DNA of 64,000 nucleotides from Agapanthus africanus (taxonomy: Eukaryota > Streptophyta > Magnoliopsida > Asparagales > Amaryllidaceae), in assembly GCA_030015575.1 (NCBI GenBank), contig JASDDO010000006.1, positions 103,966,045 to 104,030,044 on the forward strand, read 5' to 3'. Of the stretch, positions 21,714-30,185 are shown in pieces (the first letter of the stretch is position 1; each line of letters opens with the position of its first letter). The notes under the pieces were generated by a model, which saw only the letters and a program-made list of their open reading frames with translations, searched no databases and was not told where the DNA came from. The translations under genes and the position numbers were made by a program.

Positions 21714-24602
21714 CTAACACGGGTGACACTGCTTCGCATATTCAAGGTAGTCTTGAATCATCGTGGGCCAATAGTAGCCCATCCATTTTAGCTTCAACTT
21801 CATCTTAGGGCCTGCTTGGTGGGAACCGCAGAGTCCGTCATGAACTTCTTGGACGACCCTTTTCGCTTCGTCAGGTCCTAAGCATCTCAGCCACAGAGAA
21901 TCGAATGACCTCTTGTATAGAGTATCGTTGACGAAGGCGAAAGACAGAGCTCGTTTCACGAGCTGTTGTCTTGTGGACGCTTCTTCAGGCATTCGGTGGA
22001 ACTTGAAGTAATCTATGAAGACTTCTCTCCAGTCCTCGGTATTTTCCCAATCTTTTATTTGCAGGGTTGTCTCCTCGTTCGCTCTTTTTTCTTCGGATGA
22101 TTCCGGAGATACTTCTGCTGGGGCAAGCACTCGACGACTTTGTACCACGATTCTAACATCATCGAGGTTCTCGTCAGCCAGTTCTTTAGCAAGTTTGGCC
22201 AGTGCGTCCGCTTTGCTGTTTTCCGTGCGCGGTATGTTCTCCAAAGTATAGGAGGGAATTTGGGTTAGCAATTGTTGCACCCTATCACCGTATTTTACCA
22301 GCTCTGGCTTGCACGTTTGGTAGTCGCCATTTACTTGACTGACGACCAATTGAGAATCTCCGTACACAAGGAGGCTTTCAATTCCCATGTCGATGGCGAT
22401 CTCGAGTCCTGCTATCAGAGCTTCATATTCGGCTTCATTATTTATCCTTGGCTCTGTTAGGGAGAACGCGTAGCGTATTATCCCTCCTTGCGGGGTCATG
22501 AAGATAAGGCCTACTCCCGATTTGATCATTGGCGTACTTTGTTTGTGCTTTTTCATGGAAGATGCTCCATCGAAATAAAGCTCCCAACGGGTATCACCAC
22601 TGTCGATCGCGTCAAACGCATGTTTGTCTGGTAAATCACAATTTAGAGGAGAATCGGCAGGTATGGGATGCTCAGCAAGGAAGTCGGCGATGGCCTGGCC
22701 TTTCACCGCCCTGAGAGGTTGATATGTTATCGAAAATTTCATCAAGAGTAGGGCCCATTTAGCGAGTCGTCCTGTTAATATGGCTTTTGACATTAGATAT
22801 TTGAGAGGGTCCACTTTTGAAATAAGACGGACTTCATGTGCTAATGCGTAGTGTCTAAGCTTTGTTATTGCGAAGATCAGCGCCAGGCAATGTTTTTCAA
22901 TGGGGGAGTAGTTGCTTTCTGCCCCCAGTAGAACTCGACTTAAGTAGTAGAGTGCTCTTTCTTTCCCTTGATCATTCTCTTGTGCCCATAATGCGCCTAA
23001 AGAACCTTCGAGGGCGGTTGTATAAAGAATGAGAGGCTTTCCCTTAACCGGAGGAGCCAACACTCGAGGGTTTTGTAGGTATTGCTTGATCTCGTCTAGT
23101 GCGCCTTGGCATTTGTGATCCCAGACAAACGGGGTTCCCTTCTTCATCAGGTGATTGTAGGGACGACACTTTCCTGAAAGGTTGGCTATAAATCGCCGTA
23201 TGTATGCGAGCTTCCCTTGGAGAGACCGCCGCTGTTTGAGAGTTCTCGGCGGAGGCATTTCCATGATCGCCTTGATATTGGAAGGATCTATTTCGATACC
23301 TCGGTGTCGGACGATGAACCCTAAGAATTTGCCCGAGGAAACCCCGAATGCACATTTGAGAGGGTTCATTTTCAGGTTGTATTGCCGAAGGCGTTGGAAT
23401 ACAGTAATTAGATGTTCAAGAAGTTCCTCGTACGATTTGCTCTTAACCACAAGGTCATCGATGTAGCACTCGACGATTTCATGTATAAGGTCGTCGAAAA
23501 TTTTCTTCATAGCCCTCTGATAAGTGGAACCGGCATTCTTTAAACCGAAGGGCATCACTTTATAACAGAATATACCTAGAGGGGTCCTGAAGGCGGTGTG
23601 TTTCTGGTCTTCGGGATGCATTTTTATCTGATTATAACCTAACGAGCCGTCCATGAAGGAGAAAACCTCATGAGTGGACGTATTGTCTATCATCAGTTCG
23701 GTGACTGGCACTGGGAAATCGTCTCTCGGGCAAGCTTTATTGAGATCCCGGAAGTCTACGCATATGCGCACTGTCCCATTTTTCTTCATCACTGGGACGA
23801 TATTAGCAATCCATTCAGGGTATTGAACTTCATGGATAAAGCCAGAGTCTATCAGCTTTTTGACTTCAGTGTTGATGCTCATTTCGAGCTCGAGCCACAT
23901 TATTCTCGGCGCTTGTTTAACTGGCTTGACACCCGGGGATATCGCCAGTCTATGTACAGCAACTTCCGGATCTAGTCTTGGCATCTCGGAATAGTTCCAT
24001 GCGCAGCAATCTTTATGCTGTACGAGGACGTCCTTTAACGCAGCCACCCTCTCTTCAGACAGCAGCACACTGACGAATGTCGGTCGCGGATCGTTTACCG
24101 TCCCCAACTCGATTTTCTTGAGGTTGTCTGCAGTGGTATGTATTCCATCCTCCAGTTCTTTCGGAGCTGGGGGAAATTCTGAGATTACCTCATCATTGCT
24201 GTTTTCGAAGCACCAGGGAAGACTGTCCATGTTCTCGGACTCTTCTTTTAATATCGTTATCATATGACAGGTGCGAATTTTCTTCCAATCCCAATGCGGA
24301 GTTGGTTCTGTTCTTGTGTTTTCGGGTTCGTGCTTTTGTGGCGGCGCTACCCTCCAGTTCTCAGACAGAGCAAATTTGCCAAGCTGATACTGATCTTCAA
24401 CCCAATTCTTGAAGGTGAAGCAATCTTTAATCGGATGCCCTATTACTCGATGGTAAGAGCAATAATTTGGGTTAGAGACTTCACCTGCTTGCTCAGGGTG
24501 TTTGGACTCTAGGAGTGTAAGCATTTGATGTTTTAGAGCAAGATCAAGTATCTTCTTCGTCTTGTTCCGAGGAAATGAATATGCTCGACCCATTTTCTTC
24601 AT
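21714..24602 (-). CDS. Element B pol: reverse transcriptase, RNase H, second (archaeal-type) RNase H
   Basis: A 962-codon open frame. Residues 44-65 carry a C-x2-H-x4-H-x4-C motif (NYCSYHRVIGHPIKDC). Reverse transcriptase spans about 235-470, with CVDFRDLNKACPRDDFP, the FSFMDG...YNQIKM block and the active-site box YIDD at 380-383. The connection and classic RNase H run about 480-625 (LSRVLLGAESNYSPIEK). A second, archaeal-type RNase H spans about 672-805, with D678 (YFDGASS), E723 (NNEAEYEAL), D749 (YGDSQLVV) and D799 (NSKADALA) as probable catalytic residues. This double RNase H defines the Tat lineage. The last 45 residues are the zinc-binding start of integrase (GSHQAGPKMK...CHPC). The rest of the element is broken, so this is a fossil with a long open stretch. 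Confidence 0.95.
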   Translation of the reverse strand: MKKMGRAYSFPRNKTKKILDLALKHQMLTLLESKHPEQAGEVSNPNYCSYHRVIGHPIKDCFTFKNWVEDQYQLGKFALSENWRVAPPQKHEPENTRTEPTPHWDWKKIRTCHMITILKEESENMDSLPWCFENSNDEVISEFPPAPKELEDGIHTTADNLKKIELGTVNDPRPTFVSVLLSEERVAALKDVLVQHKDCCAWNYSEMPRLDPEVAVHRLAISPGVKPVKQAPRIMWLELEMSINTEVKKLIDSGFIHEVQYPEWIANIVPVMKKNGTVRICVDFRDLNKACPRDDFPVPVTELMIDNTSTHEVFSFMDGSLGYNQIKMHPEDQKHTAFRTPLGIFCYKVMPFGLKNAGSTYQRAMKKIFDDLIHEIVECYIDDLVVKSKSYEELLEHLITVFQRLRQYNLKMNPLKCAFGVSSGKFLGFIVRHRGIEIDPSNIKAIMEMPPPRTLKQRRSLQGKLAYIRRFIANLSGKCRPYNHLMKKGTPFVWDHKCQGALDEIKQYLQNPRVLAPPVKGKPLILYTTALEGSLGALWAQENDQGKERALYYLSRVLLGAESNYSPIEKHCLALIFAITKLRHYALAHEVRLISKVDPLKYLMSKAILTGRLAKWALLLMKFSITYQPLRAVKGQAIADFLAEHPIPADSPLNCDLPDKHAFDAIDSGDTRWELYFDGASSMKKHKQSTPMIKSGVGLIFMTPQGGIIRYAFSLTEPRINNEAEYEALIAGLEIAIDMGIESLLVYGDSQLVVSQVNGDYQTCKPELVKYGDRVQQLLTQIPSYTLENIPRTENSKADALAKLAKELADENLDDVRIVVQSRRVLAPAEVSPESSEEKRANEETTLQIKDWENTEDWREVFIDYFKFHRMPEEASTRQQLVKRALSFAFVNDTLYKRSFDSLWLRCLGPDEAKRVVQEVHDGLCGSHQAGPKMKLKLKWMGYYWPTMIQDYLEYAKQCHPC

Positions 24603-26344
24603 GAGGGCCAGGTTAATAGCGCTCGACTCCCGTTTGCGTGGCTTCTTAGCCCTGCTTTGTTGTTGTTGAGCGCCTTTTTGGCCTTTCGACTTGTTTTTAC
24701 TTTCGCGTCGAACCTTTTTTTAGCAGGTTGACATGGGGCAGCATCTTCGTCTTTTACTGCCTGATGCAGGAGGCGTTGCGTTCTGGCTTTCTCGTAGAAG
24801 ACCATTTCGCGGTCATGGTCGTCTCGGGCCTTTTGACCCGCTTCTCTTATAGGCTTGTCCATTTGTTCTTCGAACGATGGACTGGGTTCCTTTGTATCTG
24901 GTACTTTCACTGGCTTAGGACTAACGTCCTCCCATTGAGCATCCGCCTCTTCATCGAAGTCATATACGACGTAACAGCCAGGTAGTAACTCTCGCTTCTT
25001 CGACCGGATGTATCCGAGCCCTTTTGTTTCCATTCTCCCGTTAGGCAGCTTGCGTTGAGTCCCGGGAACATTCCAGACCCTATCATAGAATTTGGCTTTT
25101 CGAACGGTCTGCTCGAAGGATATCCCCCGGCGTTTCAGCAGCTTTTTCAAACCTACCGTATAATATCTGGGGAGACGGTTGGGCTGAAGCCTGTCGAGCG
25201 TAGAATCCGCACCATGCCAAATTTCTTTTTCTACCTTGGTTTCTTCATAGCGGTAGAATAGGATTGCCTTCTCTCCTTTTCGTCCGGGAGGGATATAAAA
25301 TGTCTGCAATTCTTCCACACTGTTGGTGTTGAGTGCGTCCAGTTCTTTGTAATGTTCAAGCGGTACCATGGTTGTCTGCAGACTTCGCTCTTCATCAGCA
25401 GAAGCCCGTATTGAAAGCCGAGCAGGGAATACAGCATGAACTTCATATTCCGAATCACTACCGAAGATTAATGAAGGAACGGATGGTCCCGGCTTGGCGG
25501 ATTGGGACGGACCCGCATAAATTATATCCTCTTCGTCCTCGGTGTCACTGCCGAAGACAGGGATGGTGGCATTAGTTTTGTTCTCAGGCTTGTGACACCT
25601 TTCCGTGTCTTTGAAACTCAGCAAGAAGTATTTGGCATCTTCATACTTACGAACTTCATTCACGGAAAACGGATTCAATTCTCCTGCCACAGTGTACTCG
25701 GGACCATCCTTACAATATTTCATACACTGATGCTGTGTAGAAGGGATAATATTGTACTCGTGTAACCATGGTCGACCGAGCAGAGCATTGTAGCACGTCT
25801 TGGCATCTATGACATGGAATTTAATATCTGTGACGAGTAGCCCGAAGCATAATGTCAATATCACAGACCCAAGAGTTTTTGATGATTGGGAGTCAAACCC
25901 GGAGATGGTGATCTTGTCCCGCGCAAGGTGCTGGACGCTCATGCAGATTTCCTTCAACACCCGCACGTTGAGGAGATTAACAGACGATCCATTATCGATC
26001 AGGATTTTGCCTATCTTTATATCATGGCAGTATCCTGATACATAAAGGGGACGATTGTGTTCGCACGTCCCGAGGAGAAGGTCTTCATCGCCGAAAGCAA
26101 CGTCGGCCGTGTGCACCTCTTCCAATTCATCCTTCATCTTTTGTTCGGCCAGGAAGGCTTGGAACTGGTCCGGATCTTGTAAGGCTTTAATCAAAAAATC
26201 CCTCGCCTCTTTTGATAGTAATAGGGCATCGAGAATGCTGAGTTGTGAGGGTAGCTTTCTCAGATGCGCCAAGACATTGTAATCCACTTTATTCCTCTTT
26301 GGCGGGTTCTTGGCGGTTAACTCTTCCGCAACTCGGTCATCCAA
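24599..26344 (-). CDS. Element B protease region
   Basis: A 581-codon open frame overlapping the pol frame by a few bases. A retropepsin-like domain lies at about residues 85-215, with KILIDNGSSVNLL (D117 as presumed catalytic aspartate), FHVIDAKTCYNALLGRPWLH and ISGFDS, typical of Tat proteases. The C-terminal half is hydrophilic with acidic repeats (FGSDTEDEED, FGSDSEYEVH) and a GLGYIRSKKRELLPGCYVVYDF segment seen in Tat gag-pol linkers. It lies between the nucleocapsid-like repeats and reverse transcriptase. Confidence 0.88.
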   Translation of the reverse strand: MDDRVAEELTAKNPPKRNKVDYNVLAHLRKLPSQLSILDALLLSKEARDFLIKALQDPDQFQAFLAEQKMKDELEEVHTADVAFGDEDLLLGTCEHNRPLYVSGYCHDIKIGKILIDNGSSVNLLNVRVLKEICMSVQHLARDKITISGFDSQSSKTLGSVILTLCFGLLVTDIKFHVIDAKTCYNALLGRPWLHEYNIIPSTQHQCMKYCKDGPEYTVAGELNPFSVNEVRKYEDAKYFLLSFKDTERCHKPENKTNATIPVFGSDTEDEEDIIYAGPSQSAKPGPSVPSLIFGSDSEYEVHAVFPARLSIRASADEERSLQTTMVPLEHYKELDALNTNSVEELQTFYIPPGRKGEKAILFYRYEETKVEKEIWHGADSTLDRLQPNRLPRYYTVGLKKLLKRRGISFEQTVRKAKFYDRVWNVPGTQRKLPNGRMETKGLGYIRSKKRELLPGCYVVYDFDEEADAQWEDVSPKPVKVPDTKEPSPSFEEQMDKPIREAGQKARDDHDREMVFYEKARTQRLLHQAVKDEDAAPCQPAKKRFDAKVKTSRKAKKALNNNKAGLRSHANGSRALLTWPS

Positions 26345-26559
26345 GGCGATGTCTTCAGAGACCTTCTCTTTCCCTTTGTCTTTCTTGTTTAAGGGTCCGA
26401 GATTCTTTTCAGGTAGCGTTCGATTGCGTAGCTGTATATTCTCGCAAACCTTCGGTCCTTCTTCTTTTCCCGAGGTGGATTCTTTAAAGAGGGTCCAAGC
26501 TCTAACTCCTCATAAGAATCGCTCCCAAATGTAGGCACTTGTGACCCGGCAGTGTTAAT

Positions 26560-27843
26560 CATGCAACAGCCACCGGTAGTTTTATCAAGCACTTTGATCG
26601 TTCTGCTCCGCTCTCGGCGAGATTTGCGCTTTTCCCGCTTAAATTGTTGCCGGTGAGTAACATATCCTTGCCACCACTAATCGAAAGCTTTGCACTCTTT
26701 AGTAGGATGCGACACCTTCTGATGGTACAAGCAATAGGAGGGGTGCATTTCCGATTCACCGGTGATGTTTCCTTGAGAGGATGGTAGCTTCATGCCCATT
26801 GATATGGCCTTAGCAAACTTTTTCCTCATCTCGAATTGGCTTTTGTCAGTAGCGGAGGTGTTTTGCTCCAGCGGGATCGCCTCAGCTCTTTCATCAAGTC
26901 GCTGGCGCTTGGCCCTTTCAAATATAGCCATCTCGCGTCCTCGATCAGCTTTACTTTTCAGTCGAGCTTCATTAAGGAACGCGTCAATCATTTCGACTAA
27001 TAGCTCTGGAATTTTTGATTCAGTATCTGTCCCCAGCGTTTTAGTGCCAGAAGTCTCTTCATCGTTCGTGATCGAATGAGAGATCATATGACTGCTCGCT
27101 ACATTTTCCTCGGATTCATCCGATGAACTTTCTCCCTCGTCTTCATCTTGAAATACGTGATTGAGGAACTCCTGGAGTGTAATGGGAGTCTGCGCCTTTT
27201 GGTTGTATTCATCTAGCGCGTCAATTTTCTTTTGTAAGTATGTGCGCTTGTCGCCAGGCTTCACGGGTTTCTTAGATTTCTTCCTCTTCTTTTTCGAAGA
27301 TTTTGACAGCTGGCTGCGAGTGTTCGAACCACCACCATCGGTCTTTGGAGTTGTACGCAGTTTCAACATTCCTTCAATAACCTGTGGTTCCAATGGGTTC
27401 TTCCACTTGATCGCTGGACATGCCTGAAGATCGTTTAGCATTCTCCTTGTCTTGGCTGATAATACAACCTCTCAAGGAGCTTCTTCAATGACGGAGCATG
27501 TTGCCCCCGGCGTATTCGTCCCCTTAAAGGTGTGGGGCTGCGGGGGATTCACCTTCCATTTATCAGATAACGTGAACTTGCCCTGTGGGTACTGGTTTTC
27601 AAGCCAATTCTTGAAAACGTAGTAATCTTCGATCGGATGGCCTAGTACTCGATGATAAGGACAGTAGTTGGGCTCGTTGACGTCACTTGATTGCAACGGA
27701 CGTTTTGGATCCGGCAGATTTATGAGTCTGTTGCGCAACGCCAGCTCGAATAACCTCTTCGTTTTATCACGGGGAAAGGAATAAGGACGTCCCATCCTAT
27801 CCTCAAGGGGTACGTACGGGCGCATATTATTTTGACGAGCCAC
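26560..27843 (-). pseudogene. Element B gag C-terminal/linker region with CCHC-like repeats
   Basis: Two related modules: GRPYSFPRDKTK...NYCPYHRVLGHP (near 27640-27790) and MHPSYCLYHQKVSHPTKECKAFD (near 26690-26760). A third copy starts the pol frame (GRAYSFPRNKTK...NYCSYHRVIGHPIKDC). Between them is a lysine/serine-rich segment (KKKRKKSKKPVKPGDKRTYLQ) and an acidic one (DEDEGESSSDESEE). These C-x2-H-type fingers resemble nucleocapsid knuckles. The triplication suggests internal duplication. Part of the broken fossil. Confidence 0.8.
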
Positions 27844-27912
27844 TGGCTTCGGGTCGCTTGGTTGTTGTTGAGCATCAGCGACGATGATCGCTTTTCCCTT
27901 TCCTTTGTCATT

Positions 27913-29442
27913 TCAGGAGTCCGGCTTTGGGAGAGGGGGTTTATGGCCCATCTGGTCCATCTGCGCTAGTTTGTCAATCAAAGCCTGGAAGGAAGTCGGC
28001 TTGAAGAACATCATAAACTGTGAGATGGTTGCTTGTGGATCGAGGGTTCCAATAAACATTCCCACCACAGGGGATTCTTCTATGCGCTGCTCACACTTCG
28101 ACCATAGATTACGCCACCGTATAGCGTATTGAACCCATGCCTCGCCGGGTTTTACCCTGGCGTTAATCAGTGCCGTCATCGGGGTACGCTCACTGGTACT
28201 TATAAAACGTTGAGTAAACAGCAGCTCCATCTCTGCGAAGGTTTTAATAGAGTCATTTGGGAGTTCAGAATACCACTCGAACGCCGTTTCTGATAAGCTT
28301 CCAACAAACTGACGAAGCAACAGCTTGTCGTGACCGCCGGTGTTGCCGCAGAGAGCCCTAAACTGGGCAACATGCTGATGAGGATTGCCCGTCCCCTTGT
28401 AGACATGGAACTTAGGAATTGTATAACCTGGCGGGTATTTAATCTGATCATACCAACCCGGATATGGCCGCCCCGTCTTTGCGACCTGACCGGCTGCTTC
28501 AGTCGCCTGATGCACCCGTATTTGCTGGGCGATGTATTCATCCAAATCAGCTTTTGATATGGTATCCTCTTTAGCTGTGGATAGAGCCGGTGGAGGATTC
28601 AATGTCTCTCCCCTATCGTCTTCAAGAATGATCGGGGGATCTCCAGCAGGTGGATCTTCTTGAATCATCATACCCACCATATCCTGGAACAGGAGGGCCA
28701 TTTTCTTTATGTTGGTTGCCTGCTCCGCAGCTTCTTTATCTTTCTTTTCTAGCACGCGAAGAAGGAATTCGGCGTCCGTTTCTTGTTCTTGACGTTCTTC
28801 TGAAGAGGTTCCAGGGCTTTCGTTTGGCCCTGTAAGTGCAGCCATGGCATTCATCATCTCCTCCTGGAGCTTCTGTTGCTGCTCCTGAGCCTTGGTCACT
28901 GAACGTGTAAGCGGTCTATGACCCGTGGACGTACGATTGTCTTCTTTTCCTGATGCCATGTAAACCGTATGAACTGTTATGCCCCCTGACTTGGGGCGTT
29001 TAGGTTCACCATTTTTAACATTTGCCGCTGACGCGGGGGTTTTCTCTGGCCTCCTTCTTTTGTGAGCCGTTAAGGTTGAAGGAACCATTGGAGGGGGCAC
29101 CCTAGTAGCTGCTGTCCCCTGCTGTTTAATGGGACAATCCTTGTCTTTTTCCATCCTCGCCTTTTTCTGTCGACGAAAGTGACCTGGGTCAATCACAGAG
29201 TCTTGAACCCTTCGCCAAACTTTATAAATCCTTGACGACAGCCGTTGAGGGGGCTGTTCTTGTTTTGTTTCCGAAGCTCTCTCCGCGGGTGGAGGAGATC
29301 TTTTCAATGTAGCAATTGGAGAGTTCTTTCCCACCTTCCTCAGTAATTCAAAGCTGTTCCCAGTTGGAACAGCAGCGTTGACCTCCACCACTGGAGCCGG
29401 TGGAGTTATCCCTGAGGGGGAGTTGCCCTCTGCCTTCCTCAC
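27913..29442 (-). CDS. Element B gag (capsid-like) core
   Basis: A 509-codon open frame. Residues about 1-165 are basic and proline-rich. About 180-260 contain glutamine/glutamate coiled-coil stretches (KAQEQQQKLQEEMMNAMAAL). About 345-490 form the Ty3-type retrotransposon gag domain, with FHVYKGTGNPHQHVAQFRAL, LRQFVGSLSETAFEWYSELP, FAEMELLFTQRF and YAIRWRNLW. The product would assemble virus-like particles in the family. Confidence 0.92.
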   Translation of the reverse strand: MRKAEGNSPSGITPPAPVVEVNAAVPTGNSFELLRKVGKNSPIATLKRSPPPAERASETKQEQPPQRLSSRIYKVWRRVQDSVIDPGHFRRQKKARMEKDKDCPIKQQGTAATRVPPPMVPSTLTAHKRRRPEKTPASAANVKNGEPKRPKSGGITVHTVYMASGKEDNRTSTGHRPLTRSVTKAQEQQQKLQEEMMNAMAALTGPNESPGTSSEERQEQETDAEFLLRVLEKKDKEAAEQATNIKKMALLFQDMVGMMIQEDPPAGDPPIILEDDRGETLNPPPALSTAKEDTISKADLDEYIAQQIRVHQATEAAGQVAKTGRPYPGWYDQIKYPPGYTIPKFHVYKGTGNPHQHVAQFRALCGNTGGHDKLLLRQFVGSLSETAFEWYSELPNDSIKTFAEMELLFTQRFISTSERTPMTALINARVKPGEAWVQYAIRWRNLWSKCEQRIEESPVVGMFIGTLDPQATISQFMMFFKPTSFQALIDKLAQMDQMGHKPPLPKPDS

Positions 29443-29572
29443 TCGTTGCCAATGGCGACGTCGGGCACGACGAGACGTTGGGACTGGCTCAGAGATAGAG
29501 ATGGCTTCTTTTTTGCCCCCTGCCTGAATGAGGCACTGCCGATATTAACCTTTTAAAAACTGAGGTCATTCC

Positions 29573-30100
29573 TTATGGGGTAATATCCAATCTGTCAAAG
29601 ACTGATCTTCGTGCAGGGGGAGGAGCAGGGATCATCAGTCTTGAAAAGATTGACTCTTTGGCGGGAGAAGACGCCTTAACGACTTCCGAAACAGCGGCCG
29701 TTGCCCTCATTGGGATAGCCATTTTAGAGTTCTGATTTAGCTTGGTGAAAACAGAGGCTGTTGGTTCGGCAATAGGCGACCTGTTGACAGGGGTCGTAGT
29801 AGTAGTGAGTCGTTCGAAGACCGACTTCTTGTTCACCTCCGGTGCAGGTACCGGCATAAAGAAGCTCGTCGGAGGGATCATGGTCCCGAAGAATAAGCCA
29901 GTGGTGGCTTGGGTCAGCTGGTCTACTGGCAGGGTAAGGAAAGAGGCCGCTTGGGGCCCATATGCTACACCTCTAGGTGAGGTGGAGCGTCCGTTGCAGT
30001 GGTACTTCGCGCAGTTGGTGCAGTTAGAATCCATGGATGCTTGAGTTCCGCGCCAGACAAAAGACCAAATCTTAGCAACTTGAAATCCGAAGGCAACCAT
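29573..30100 (-). pseudogene. Element B gag N-terminal region
   Basis: The translation contains MDSNCTNCAKYHCNG, a cysteine cluster typical of the start of Tat gag proteins, followed by a proline/threonine-rich stretch. Four related motifs follow (KKSVFERL, ASVFTKL, ESIFSRL, RRSVFDRL), spaced about 25-50 residues. The primer site and 5' LTR lie directly upstream. Part of the broken fossil. Confidence 0.8.
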
Positions 30101-30162
30101 TTAACAAACCGCGATTGGTTCGCGAAGATGACACACGAAGTGTGGAGTGGAAAGCGGAAGAG

Positions 30163-30185
30163 TTCCCACCGGGCGTGCCAGAATC
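30163..30185 (-). other. Primer-binding-site region of element B
   Basis: Directly after the 5' LTR end the minus strand reads GATTCTGGCACGCCCGGTGG. The TGGCACGCCCGGTGGG core is the kind of site found in Tat elements. I do not assign the tRNA. Confidence 0.7.
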
